Source: JACCUZ01 sp038246575
Lineage (GTDB): Bacteria; Actinomycetota; Actinomycetes; JACCUZ01
Length of the DNA: 35,315 bases
Reading direction: 5' to 3'
Assembly: GCA_038246575.1 (NCBI GenBank)
Contig: JBBRVU010000023.1
Location: forward strand, 1-35,315
Below are positions 7,813 to 14,606 of this stretch, piece after piece. Under the pieces are notes generated by a model that saw only the letters and a list, made by a program, of their open reading frames with translations, made no database searches and had not been told where the DNA came from. A program made the position numbers and the translations under genes. Every line of letters begins with the position of its first letter. Position 1 is the first letter of the stretch.

Positions 7813-7817
7813 TTCCG

Positions 7818-7844
7818 TTGGCACTCTCGACGTGAGTGTGCCAA
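7818..7844. promoter_or_regulatory. CIRCE operator 2 (one-mismatch)
   Basis: TTGGCACTC - N9 - GTGTGCCAA: one base differs from a perfect CIRCE arm (GAG to GTG). It overlaps the predicted transcription start, so bound HrcA would block initiation. Confidence 0.85.
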
Positions 7845-7958
7845 CGCCGGAGACCTTTGCAGGTCGGGCGAGACCGTGCAGTTCGATCCCCGCGACGGCG
7901 GACTGCCGGACCACTCGCCGAGGCAACTCGTGAGATCAGTGCGAGAGGGAGTCTGAAC

Positions 7959-8264
7959 GTGACGACGGCCACCAAGGTTGCCATCAAGCCGCTCGAGGAC
8001 CGCATCGTGGTCCAACCGTCCGACGCTGAGCAGACCACCGCGTCGGGCCTTGTCATCCCGGACACCGCCAAGGAGAAGCCCCAGGAGGGCACCGTGCTCG
8101 CAGTCGGCCCCGGCCGGTTCGAGGACGGCGCCCGCGTCCCGCTCGATGTGAGCGTGGGCGACAAGGTGCTCTACAGCAAGTACGGCGGCACCGAGGTCAA
8201 GCACAACGGCGAGGAGTACCTCGTCCTCTCGGCCCGCGACGTGCTCGCGGTCATCGAGAACTAG
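7959..8264 (+). CDS. groES: GroES co-chaperonin
   Basis: The 101-residue 10-kDa chaperonin caps the GroEL ring. Family landmarks are IKPLEDRIVVQ near the N-terminus, the mobile loop around TTASGLVIPDTAKEKPQ, GTVLAVGPG and the C-terminal YLVLSARDVLAVIE. The start at GTG 7959 is supported by the Shine-Dalgarno GAGAGGGAG (7943-7951) and by family length; translation from further upstream would cross the CIRCE region. Two CIRCE operators and a clear promoter precede it, so heat-shock control by HrcA is expected. The TAG stop begins a 15-bp direct repeat. Confidence 0.97.
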   Translation: MTTATKVAIKPLEDRIVVQPSDAEQTTASGLVIPDTAKEKPQEGTVLAVGPGRFEDGARVPLDVSVGDKVLYSKYGGTEVKHNGEEYLVLSARDVLAVIEN

Positions 8265-8291
8265 TTCGAGCGACGGTAGTTCGAGCGACAT
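8262..8291. repeat. 15-bp tandem duplication at groES stop
   Basis: The unit TAGTTCGAGCGAC plus two bases occurs twice in tandem (8262-8276 and 8277-8291), the first copy supplying the groES stop codon. It gives a second in-register TAG and looks like a small replication-slippage duplication. Confidence 0.8.
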
Positions 8292-8299
8292 AGACGCAC

Positions 8300-8338
8300 C
8301 GCCCCGGGCGGCGGGCCTGGTGTCCGTCTCCCGGGGCG
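8300..8338 (+). terminator. groES-groEL intercistronic hairpin
   Basis: CGCCCCGGG (8300-8308) pairs perfectly with CCCGGGGCG (8330-8338) around a 21-base loop. There is no U-run. It may partly terminate or protect the groES message and so set the groES:groEL ratio. Confidence 0.55.
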
Positions 8339-8402
8339 TTGCCGTCTCTGTTGGCCCTGCCCCTCTCGCCCACCCGCACGACACACAGAAGGACCATCAC
8401 TT

Positions 8403-10022
8403 ATGTCCAAGACCCTTCGGTTCGACGAGGCTGCGCGCCGCTCCCTGGAGAACGGTGTCAACAAGCTGGCTGACGCCGTCAAGGTGACGCTCGGCCCGCG
8501 CGGGCGCAACGTCGTCATCGACAAGCAGTGGGGCGCCCCCACAATCACCAATGACGGTGTGACGATCGCCCGCGAGATCGAGCTCGAGGACCCCTACGAG
8601 AACCTCGGCGCGCAGCTCGCGAAGGAGGTCGCCACCAAGACCAACGACGTGGCCGGTGACGGCACGACGACCGCGACCGTGCTGGCCCAGGCGATGGTGC
8701 ACGAGGGGCTGCGCAACGTTGCCTCCGGCGCCAGCCCCGTCGGTCTCAAGCGCGGCGTCGACAAGGCCGTCGAGGCCGTCTGTGCCCAGCTGCTCAAGAT
8801 GGCCCGCGAGGTCGACGGCAAGGACGACATCGCCAAGGTCGCGACGATCTCCGCCCAGGATGCCGCGGTCGGCGAGCTCATCGCCGAGGCGTTCGACAAG
8901 GTGGGCAAGGACGGCGTCATCACCGTCGAGGAAGCGAACACGATGGGCCTCGAGCTTGACTTCACCGAGGGCATGCAGTTCGACAAGGGCTACATCTCGC
9001 CGTACATGGTGACCGACCCCGAGCGCATGGAAGCCGTTCTCGAGGACGCGTACATCCTGATCCACCAGGGCAAGATCTCCGCGGTCGCGGACCTCCTGCC
9101 GATGCTCGAGCAGGTGGCCAAGTCGGGCAAGCCGCTCGTGATCGTCGCCGAGGACGTCGACGGTGAAGCGCTCTCGACGCTGGTCGTCAACAAGATCCGC
9201 GGCCTGTTCACGTCCGTCGCCGTCAAGGCGCCCGGTTTCGGCGACCGTCGGAAGGCGATGCTCGAGGACCTGGCGCTGCTCACCGGCGCCCAGGTGATCG
9301 CGCCCGAGGTAGGGCTCAAGCTCGACCAGGTCGGCCTCGAGGTGCTCGGCAACGCCCGCCGCGTCGTGGTCACCAAGGACGACACCACCGTGATCGAGGG
9401 TGGCGGCGCCGCGGACGCGCTCGCTGACCGGGTGCGCCAGATCCGCGCCGAGATCGAGGCGTCGGACTCCGACTGGGACCGCGAGAAGCTCCAGGAGCGG
9501 CTGGCCAAGCTGGCCGGCGGAGTCTGCGTGATCGGCGTCGGTGCGGCAACCGAGGTCGAGCTCAAGGAGCGCAAGCACCGCATCGAGGACGCGGTCTCAG
9601 CGACCCGCGCTGCCATCGAAGAGGGAACGGTGCCAGGTGGCGGCTCTGCCCTGGTCCACGCTGTCTCCGTCCTCGACGGCGATCTCGGGCTGACCGGCGA
9701 CGAGGCCACTGGCGTGGCAATCGTGCGCCGGGCGGCCGACCAGCCGTTGCGCTGGATCGCCGAGAACGCCGGCCAGGAGGGCTACGTCGTGGTCAACCGG
9801 GTGCGCGAGTCGGGCGACGGGGGCTACAACGCCGCCACGGGGGAGTACGGAGACCTGATGAAGGCCGGCATCCTCGACCCGGTCAAGGTCACCCGCTCCG
9901 CGCTGGTCAACGCGGCGTCGATCGCCAGCATGGTGCTCACCACCGACACCCTCGTCGTGGAGAAGAAGCAGGAGCCGGAGGCCGGCGCCGGCGGTGACCA
10001 CGGGCACGGTCACTCGCACTGA
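8403..10022 (+). CDS. groEL1: GroEL1 chaperonin with His-rich tail
   Basis: The 539-residue 60-kDa chaperonin shows GPRGRNVV, NDGVTIAREI, the ATP-site block VAGDGTTTATVLAQ (Asp essential for hydrolysis), the apical-domain segment SPYMVTDPERMEA and the equatorial EEGTVPGGGSAL. The C-terminus is not the GGM repeat of the general housekeeping chaperonin but ends GGDHGHGHSH, the histidine-rich tail of the groES-linked GroEL1 of mycobacteria and streptomycetes. A second, GGM-tailed GroEL is therefore expected elsewhere in the genome. The ATG follows AGAAGGA (8387-8393). It is co-transcribed with groES under CIRCE control, perhaps modulated by the hairpin in the gap. Confidence 0.96.
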   Translation: MSKTLRFDEAARRSLENGVNKLADAVKVTLGPRGRNVVIDKQWGAPTITNDGVTIAREIELEDPYENLGAQLAKEVATKTNDVAGDGTTTATVLAQAMVHEGLRNVASGASPVGLKRGVDKAVEAVCAQLLKMAREVDGKDDIAKVATISAQDAAVGELIAEAFDKVGKDGVITVEEANTMGLELDFTEGMQFDKGYISPYMVTDPERMEAVLEDAYILIHQGKISAVADLLPMLEQVAKSGKPLVIVAEDVDGEALSTLVVNKIRGLFTSVAVKAPGFGDRRKAMLEDLALLTGAQVIAPEVGLKLDQVGLEVLGNARRVVVTKDDTTVIEGGGAADALADRVRQIRAEIEASDSDWDREKLQERLAKLAGGVCVIGVGAATEVELKERKHRIEDAVSATRAAIEEGTVPGGGSALVHAVSVLDGDLGLTGDEATGVAIVRRAADQPLRWIAENAGQEGYVVVNRVRESGDGGYNAATGEYGDLMKAGILDPVKVTRSALVNAASIASMVLTTDTLVVEKKQEPEAGAGGDHGHGHSH

Positions 10023-10028
10023 CCTCCT

Positions 10029-10047
10029 GCGCAGCACTCGGCTGCGC
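10029..10047. other. 7-bp inverted repeat after groEL
   Basis: GCGCAGC - ACTCG - GCTGCGC lies just after the groEL stop and about 60 bp before the MerR-type gene. It may be the first of two terminator hairpins or an operator; sequence does not decide. Confidence 0.45.
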
Positions 10048-10058
10048 TGATCAACCTC

Positions 10059-10093
10059 GTGCCCGGGGCCGGCTTCCGGCTGGTCCCGGGCAC
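10059..10093 (+). terminator. groEL terminator hairpin
   Basis: GTGCCCGGG (10059-10067) pairs with CCCGGGCAC (10085-10093), with an inner GCCGG/CCGGC helix. No U-tract, as is common in high-GC actinobacteria. The following base begins the -10 of the next gene. Confidence 0.65.
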
Positions 10094-10099
10094 TAGCCT
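10094..10099 (+). promoter_or_regulatory. -10 box of leaderless MerR-type gene
   Basis: TAGCCT, 6 bases before GTG 10106: the same hexamer and spacing as at tsaB and the amidase gene. Confidence 0.5.
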
Positions 10100-10105
10100 T
10101 TCCCC

Positions 10106-11110
10106 GTGCCTGATCCGGTGCCCGAGACCGTCCTCGGGGTTGCGGCCGTCGCCCGCCGGTTCGGGGTGGCCACCGGGACGTTGCGGACCTGGGACCGGCG
10201 CTACGGGTTGGGGCCCAGCGACCACCAGCCGGGACACCCGCGCCGCTACACCGCGCGTGACCTGGCGCGTCTCGAGGTGATGCGCCTGCACATGCTCGAA
10301 GGGGTCACCCCGGCCGAGGCCGCCCGTGCGGCGTTGGTCGCCGAACCCGACGAGTCCACCGCTGCCGGGGTCATTGCGGCGTTGCGCCCCCTGAACCGAC
10401 ACGACGCCGGCATGAGCGCATCGGCTGCGCGGGACCGACCGGGGGGAGGGCGGGTCGTCCCGCTGCGCGACGCCTCGCCTGCCGCGCGGGGTCTCGCGCG
10501 GGCAGCCATGAGCCTGGACTCCGACGCCTGCACGGCCCGCCTGCTCGCCGCCCTGCGCCGGGACGGCGTCGTTGCCACCTGGAACGAGCTGCTGCTCCCT
10601 GTGCTCACCGGTGTCGGCGACCGTTGGCGGGCCACCGGCAAGGGGGTCGACGTCGAGCACCTGCTCAGCGAGAGCGCGGAGGTGGCGCTGCGGGCCGGCA
10701 CCCGGGCCGGCCGGCTCCCGAGCGGCGGCCGTCCCGTGCTCCTCGCAGCTGTGGAGCCGGAGGACCACCGACTGCCACTGGTGGCGTTGGGAGCGGCGCT
10801 CGACGAGCGGGAGATCCCCTCGCGGATGCTCGGTGTGCGGTTGCCGGTCCCGGCGCTGGCCGACGCCATCCGTCGCACCGGGCCGGCTGCGGTCTTCCTG
10901 TGGTCCCAAGGGGCAGCCGGTCCCGGTCGGGTGCCGGACCCGGGTGCGCTCGGCGCGGCCCGGCCTCGCCCCGTGCTCGTCCTGGGCGGTCCCGGGTACG
11001 AGGCCGAGCACAACCGGCCGGGCATCGGCTGGGTGGACACGCTCGAGGACGCGGTGCAGGTGCTCGGCGAACGGGCCGTGGCCGACGGTCGCCGACGAGT
11101 CCGGCGGTAG
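10106..11110 (+). CDS. MerR-family regulator with CarH-like B12-binding domain
   Basis: This 334-residue protein has an N-terminal MerR winged helix (9-78: GVAAVARRFGVATGTLRTWD, then the wing HPRRY), an Ala/Arg-rich linker, and a C-terminal cobalamin-type sensor. In the helical cap, W174 is followed after nine residues by E184-H185 (DRWRATGKGVDVEHLLSE). This is the Wx9EH motif of the adenosylcobalamin photoreceptors CarH/LitR. H221 in EPEDHRLP sits 47 residues after the Trp, where CarH has its cobalt-ligand His, although the Gly of DxHxxG is Pro here. I infer a B12- and possibly light-responsive regulator; dark-state DNA binding and light release are known for CarH, not shown here. No carotenoid genes are nearby. 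The start is set by the -10 box. Confidence 0.75.
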   Translation: MPDPVPETVLGVAAVARRFGVATGTLRTWDRRYGLGPSDHQPGHPRRYTARDLARLEVMRLHMLEGVTPAEAARAALVAEPDESTAAGVIAALRPLNRHDAGMSASAARDRPGGGRVVPLRDASPAARGLARAAMSLDSDACTARLLAALRRDGVVATWNELLLPVLTGVGDRWRATGKGVDVEHLLSESAEVALRAGTRAGRLPSGGRPVLLAAVEPEDHRLPLVALGAALDEREIPSRMLGVRLPVPALADAIRRTGPAAVFLWSQGAAGPGRVPDPGALGAARPRPVLVLGGPGYEAEHNRPGIGWVDTLEDAVQVLGERAVADGRRRVRR

Positions 11111-11116
11111 TAGCCT
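11111..11116 (+). promoter_or_regulatory. -10 box upstream of TPR-like gene
   Basis: TAGCCT directly follows the TAG stop of the MerR-type gene. The expected start near 11123 gives a leader of about 42 bases, and that leader contains the Shine-Dalgarno GAGGGGGA (11153-11160). Just after the box, CCTCCAG is repeated. Confidence 0.4.
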
Positions 11117-11164
11117 CCAGCCTCCAGCCGGAACGCGGATCGACCGGTCCTTGAGGGGGATGGT

Positions 11165-12091
11165 GTGGCTGACGAGCTGGGTGATCTGCTGGCAGCGGGA
11201 GAGAACGCCGCCTTCCATGGGCGTCCGGACGCCGGCGTCGGTCCCCTGACCCGGGCGGTCGACGTCGCGAGCTCGTCGGACCGGTCCGCCGAGGCAGCCG
11301 GTGCCAGCTGGCTGCTCGGTGTCTGTCTCGGCGCGGCCGGCCGCTACGGACGTGCCCTGGAGGTGCTCGAGCCGCGGGTCGTGGACCTGGTGACTGCGGA
11401 GAGCAGGGTGTTCGCGGCGCTGGCCGGGGCCACCATCGCCAGCCTGCACCGTCAGCTCGGGCTGCACCAGGACGCCGCCGGCTACGACGAGGCTGCTCTT
11501 GCGGTTGCCGAGGACATGGACAGCGCCGAGGGCCGGTTCGACGCCGTACTCGGCCTCTCGGCGGATGCCGTCGGCCTCGGTGACGCTGAGACAGCCGCCG
11601 CTCGGCTCGACGAGGCCGCCAGCCTCATCGGCGAGCGAGCGGACTGGTGGCGCCAGCGGGTTCGGCTCGGCTGGGTCCGCGCCGAAGTTGCGTTGCTGAC
11701 CGGCGAGGCGGCAGCGGCCGTCGAAGCCTCGCTCGCCGCCGTGGACCTCGCCGAGCACAGCGGGGCACCTCGTCACGTGGCCAAGGGGCTGCTTTTCGCC
11801 GGGGTCTCGCAGGTCGAGGCCAACCGGCCCGCCGCCGCGACTGCAACGCTGCGCCGAGCGGCTCTGCTCGCCGAGAGCCTCGGGACGCTGCCGCTGCAGT
11901 GGCCGGTCCGGGCCGTCCTCGGCACGCTGGTCGCCGGGGTCGACGACGCCGAGAGCGATCGCTGCCTGGACGCGGCCCGGCGCGCGGTCGACACCATCGC
12001 CGCCGGGCTGCCGGACGAACTCCAGGCGCAGTGGCTGGCGCGGCCCGACGTGGCGGCACTGCGGGACGGGCTGCAAGCCGGGGAGGGCTAA
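11165..12091 (+). CDS. TPR-like helical protein, function unknown
   Basis: The 308-residue product is almost entirely alpha-helical and Ala/Leu/Glu-rich, with repeated pairs of helices of about 34-40 residues (for example WLLGVCLGAAGRYGRALEVL, ASLHRQLGLHQDAAGYDEAA, LLFAGVSQVEANRPAAATAT). That pattern fits a tetratricopeptide-repeat solenoid and hence a protein-protein interaction role. No signal peptide or membrane segment is seen. The GTG start has a strong GAGGGGGA 4 bases upstream. It lies between the B12-type regulator and bldM; in M. tuberculosis an uncharacterised gene occupies a comparable position near sigD. A partner role for one of these regulators is possible but only inferred. Confidence 0.7.
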   Translation: MADELGDLLAAGENAAFHGRPDAGVGPLTRAVDVASSSDRSAEAAGASWLLGVCLGAAGRYGRALEVLEPRVVDLVTAESRVFAALAGATIASLHRQLGLHQDAAGYDEAALAVAEDMDSAEGRFDAVLGLSADAVGLGDAETAAARLDEAASLIGERADWWRQRVRLGWVRAEVALLTGEAAAAVEASLAAVDLAEHSGAPRHVAKGLLFAGVSQVEANRPAAATATLRRAALLAESLGTLPLQWPVRAVLGTLVAGVDDAESDRCLDAARRAVDTIAAGLPDELQAQWLARPDVAALRDGLQAGEG

Positions 12092-12135
12092 GGGCTCACG
12101 ATCGGCCCTCGACCTGCCGAGAACCCATGGAGCGA

Positions 12136-12152
12136 GCCGGGACGTCCCCGGC
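12136..12152 (+). other. hairpin in bldM leader
   Basis: GCCGGG - ACGTC - CCCGGC lies 11 bases before the bldM Shine-Dalgarno. It is a small, GC-only stem that could weakly influence translation. Confidence 0.3.
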
Positions 12153-12163
12153 ATCTGTGGGGA

Positions 12164-12170
12164 GAGGTGA
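12164..12170 (+). promoter_or_regulatory. Shine-Dalgarno deciding the bldM start
   Basis: GAGGTGA is a strong match to the 16S 3' end and lies 8 bases before GTG 12179. It overlaps an alternative GTG at 12167, which therefore would have no usable ribosome site. Confidence 0.6.
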
Positions 12171-12178
12171 GCGCCAGC

Positions 12179-12787
12179 GTGGCCACTGTTCTGGTCTGCG
12201 ACGACTCGCCGCTTGCCCGGGAGGCGCTGCGTCGTGCCGTGGCGTCCGTCCCTGGGGTGGAGCGGGTCCTGGTCGCGGGGTCGGGCGAGGAATGCCTTGC
12301 CCGGTACAGCAGTGAACGGCCCGAGCTGGTGCTCGTAGACGTCAGGATGCCCGGGATCGGAGGAGTCGAGGCGGCACGCCGGATCCTCGGCGCCGTCCCA
12401 CAAGCGGCTGTGATCATGATGACCATGGCGGAAGACGTCGAGGGCGTGGCACGAGCGGTCAACGCCGGCTCCCGCGGCTACCTCGTCAAGGATGCGTCGC
12501 GGGAGGAGCTGGTGGCCATGGTCACCCAGGCTCTGCACGACGTGGCTGCCCGGCAGGTTCCGCGGACCAGGCATGACGCCGACGGGACTCTTCCGGCACT
12601 GACCGAGCGAGAGCTGCAGGTGCTGCGCGGCATGGGCCGCGGGCGCAGCAACGGCGAGATCGGCAAGGAGCTGTACCTGTCCGAGGACACCGTGAAGACG
12701 CATGCCCGTCGGCTGTTCCGCAAGCTCGGCGCGGCGGACCGGGCGCAGGCCGTGGCCATGGGGTTCCGCTGGGGACTGGTGCGGTGA
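12179..12787 (+). CDS. bldM: BldM-type orphan response regulator
   Basis: The 202-residue protein has a receiver domain (1-120) and a LuxR/FixJ-type helix-turn-helix (about 135-202). It matches Streptomyces BldM almost throughout: VLVCDDSPLAREALRRAV at the start, the phospho-acceptor position D54 in VDVRMPG, GRSNGEIGKELYLSEDT and the C-terminal AVAMGFRWGLVR. Starting at GTG 12179 gives the same N-terminus as BldM and is supported by the Shine-Dalgarno 8 bases upstream. BldM in Streptomyces is an atypical receiver that controls aerial growth and sporulation genes as a homodimer or as a heterodimer with WhiI. Position between groEL1 and the sigma factor/guaB matches Streptomyces. No cognate histidine kinase is adjacent. 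Confidence 0.88.
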   Translation: MATVLVCDDSPLAREALRRAVASVPGVERVLVAGSGEECLARYSSERPELVLVDVRMPGIGGVEAARRILGAVPQAAVIMMTMAEDVEGVARAVNAGSRGYLVKDASREELVAMVTQALHDVAARQVPRTRHDADGTLPALTERELQVLRGMGRGRSNGEIGKELYLSEDTVKTHARRLFRKLGAADRAQAVAMGFRWGLVR

Positions 12788-12791
12788 CCCC

Positions 12792-13406
12792 GTGGCCGTA
12801 ACGCCCGGGGTGTCCAGCGCGATCTCCCCTCGTACGGCAGTGGTCGGTCGGCCCGTCGAGATGAGCGTGCTGGCTGCCAGGGCGATGGACGGTGACACGG
12901 GCGCGCGTGATGCGCTGCTCGGGTTGGTCCGGGCCATGGTCCACCGGTACTGCCGTGCGCGACTGGGGCGGCTGCCCGCCAGCGAGCAGACCGCCGACGA
13001 CGTGGCTCAGGAGGTCTGTCTCGCCGTGCTGTCCGCCCTGCCGAGATACCAGGACCAAGGCCGCCCGTTCGAGGCCTTCGTCTTCGGCATCGCGGGCCAC
13101 AAGGTGGCCGACGCCCAACGGGCGGCGGTGCGGCTGGTGGTTCCCTCGGACGAGCTCAGCGACGAGGCCGACCCAGCGCCGGACCCCGAGCAGCTGGCCA
13201 TCCGCAGCAGCGAGGCGACGATGGTGCGTCAGCTCCTGGACCGGTTGCCGCGTCATCTGCGTGAGCTGCTCGTGATGCGCGTCGCGGTCGGCCTGTCCGC
13301 CGAGGAGACGGGACGAGCCCTGGGGATGTCGGCCGGCGCCGTGCGGGTGGCCCAGCACCGTGCGCTCGCCCGCCTGCGCGTGCTCGCCGACGAGGTTGCG
13401 TCGTGA
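12792..13406 (+). CDS. sigD: ECF sigma factor, SigD/ShbA type
   Basis: The product has 204 residues from this start. Region 2 contains YCRARLGRLPASEQTADDVAQEV and ALPRYQDQGRPFEAFVFGIA. Region 4 carries LPRHLRELLVMRV, GLSAEETGRALGMSAGAVR and VAQHRALARLR. Both blocks match SigD of M. tuberculosis and ShbA of Streptomyces, the latter known to drive expression of the principal sigma factor hrdB. Its place upstream of an anti-sigma gene and guaB matches those genomes. The start is uncertain: GTG 12792, GTG 12810 and ATG 12861 are all in frame and none has a good ribosome site. The stop overlaps the anti-sigma start by 4 bp. Confidence 0.85.
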   Translation: MAVTPGVSSAISPRTAVVGRPVEMSVLAARAMDGDTGARDALLGLVRAMVHRYCRARLGRLPASEQTADDVAQEVCLAVLSALPRYQDQGRPFEAFVFGIAGHKVADAQRAAVRLVVPSDELSDEADPAPDPEQLAIRSSEATMVRQLLDRLPRHLRELLVMRVAVGLSAEETGRALGMSAGAVRVAQHRALARLRVLADEVAS

Positions 13407-14512
13407 TCGGCGACCAGGGCGACGGCACTGTCGACGTGCGCGCCGTTGAACGCGACGACCAGCTGCTGGACCTGCTCGGTGCCCGGGCCGAGGTCACGAG
13501 CGACGCGACGGACCCGGTGATCGAGCTTCTGCAGGAGCTGACCGCTGAGGTCGACGCCGACCTCGCGGACCTGTTGTCCTGGCCGCTGGCTGGTCTTGAG
13601 GCAGATCGCCCCGCTCTCTCGCTCGCGGAGCAGGCGGCATCGGCGCGCCGTCGCCGCACCGCCCGCGGTTCGGTCGTCGCGCTCGTGCTGGGCGCCACCC
13701 TGTCGGTCGGTGGGGTCTCGGCTGCCGTCACAGGTGACCCGTTTGCGGCCTACCAGTCGGTTGCCGGAGCCCTTGGTTGGCGGGCCGACCTGCCGCCGAA
13801 TGCGGCTCAGGTGGCTCGGTGGAACAAGGCGTTCAGCGCGGCTCGGGCCGAGGTTCGCGCCGGCGGAGACGACAGCGCGGCCGCGGCCGGCGCCGTCGAG
13901 CTGCTCGAGCACCAGCTGGCCGGCATGGACGTGAAACCCGGCCAGCGGACCGTGATGGAGCGCAAGCTGACCGCGCTGCAGGCTCAGCTCCCGGGACCAG
14001 TGACCACGACGTCCGGCAGCCCGTCCGGGGAGGAAGCGCCCGGACTGTCGACCTCGGGCGGGAAGAGCTCGGAGAAGCCACTCGAGAAGCCCGGTGCCGG
14101 ACGGGTCGACGGCAGTGCGGGGGTGGGACGGAAGTCGCAAGGCCGGCCGGATCGAACGACCGGGGGAGCTGCAGGCAAGGCAGACACAAGCAAGAAGGGC
14201 GACCCCGGCAAGAAGGGCGACCCCGGCAAGAAGGCAGACACCGGCAAGAAGGCAGACACCGGCAGGAAGGCCGACAACGCCACGAGTGGCAACGGCGCCA
14301 GCGACACCGACCCGCCGCCGGACGATGTCTCGGCCACGGGGGTGAACCAGCCTCCGCCGGTCAAGAAGCAGAAGCGCCCGATCGGCTCCCCGCGCTCCGG
14401 CGGGCGGAGCACGCAGCCCGTCGAGCCGCCCACGGGAGACACTCCGGATGCCGCGGTTGACTCCCCACCTGAGACGGGCGGCGTGTCGAAGCCCAAGAAG
14501 CAGGCGTCCTAG
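13403..14512 (+). CDS. rsdA: probable membrane anti-sigma factor (RsdA-like)
   Basis: The 369-residue protein begins with an acidic segment (VERDDQLLDLLGARAEV and following) that resembles the sigma-D-binding region of RsdA. It then has a single hydrophobic span at about residues 88-111 (VVALVLGATLSVGGVSAAV) and a long extracytoplasmic tail rich in Gly, Pro, Lys, Asp and Thr. In M. tuberculosis RsdA sits in the same place, after sigD and before guaB2, and is released by proteolysis. The GTG overlaps the sigma stop, as is usual for sigma/anti-sigma pairs. The tail contains a five-unit, 18-bp tandem repeat. No zinc-binding HxxxCxxC is present, so it is not of the common ZAS type. Confidence 0.72.
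   Translation: MIGDQGDGTVDVRAVERDDQLLDLLGARAEVTSDATDPVIELLQELTAEVDADLADLLSWPLAGLEADRPALSLAEQAASARRRRTARGSVVALVLGATLSVGGVSAAVTGDPFAAYQSVAGALGWRADLPPNAAQVARWNKAFSAARAEVRAGGDDSAAAAGAVELLEHQLAGMDVKPGQRTVMERKLTALQAQLPGPVTTTSGSPSGEEAPGLSTSGGKSSEKPLEKPGAGRVDGSAGVGRKSQGRPDRTTGGAAGKADTSKKGDPGKKGDPGKKADTGKKADTGRKADNATSGNGASDTDPPPDDVSATGVNQPPPVKKQKRPIGSPRSGGRSTQPVEPPTGDTPDAAVDSPPETGGVSKPKKQAS
14192..14281 (+). repeat. 18-bp coding tandem repeat in anti-sigma tail
   Basis: Five 18-bp units encode KKGDPG twice, KKADTG twice, and RKADNA. Adjacent units are nearly identical at the DNA level, so copy number may vary between strains without changing frame. Confidence 0.85.
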
Positions 14513-14560
14513 CCGACGGCCCCGCCGCGCGGCACGGGCCGGGCCGGGTCCGACCGCCGG

Positions 14561-14566
14561 TAGGAT
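14561..14566 (+). promoter_or_regulatory. -10 box of guaB
   Basis: TAGGAT with an expected start near 14573, giving a leader of about 34 bases that holds the Shine-Dalgarno GGAAGG (14590-14595). No clear -35. Confidence 0.45.
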
Positions 14567-14606
14567 GGGCGTCGACCCAGAACGCCCGCGGAAGGTACCG
14601 GACGCG

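Noticed and set aside
12167..12169. Alternative GTG start for bldM
   Set aside because: It sits inside the Shine-Dalgarno GAGGTGA; GTG 12179 has ideal spacing and reproduces the known BldM N-terminus.
10010..12937. 975-codon antisense frame
   Set aside because: It is antisense to the MerR-type, TPR-like and bldM genes, with no recognisable domain, and is a compositional shadow.
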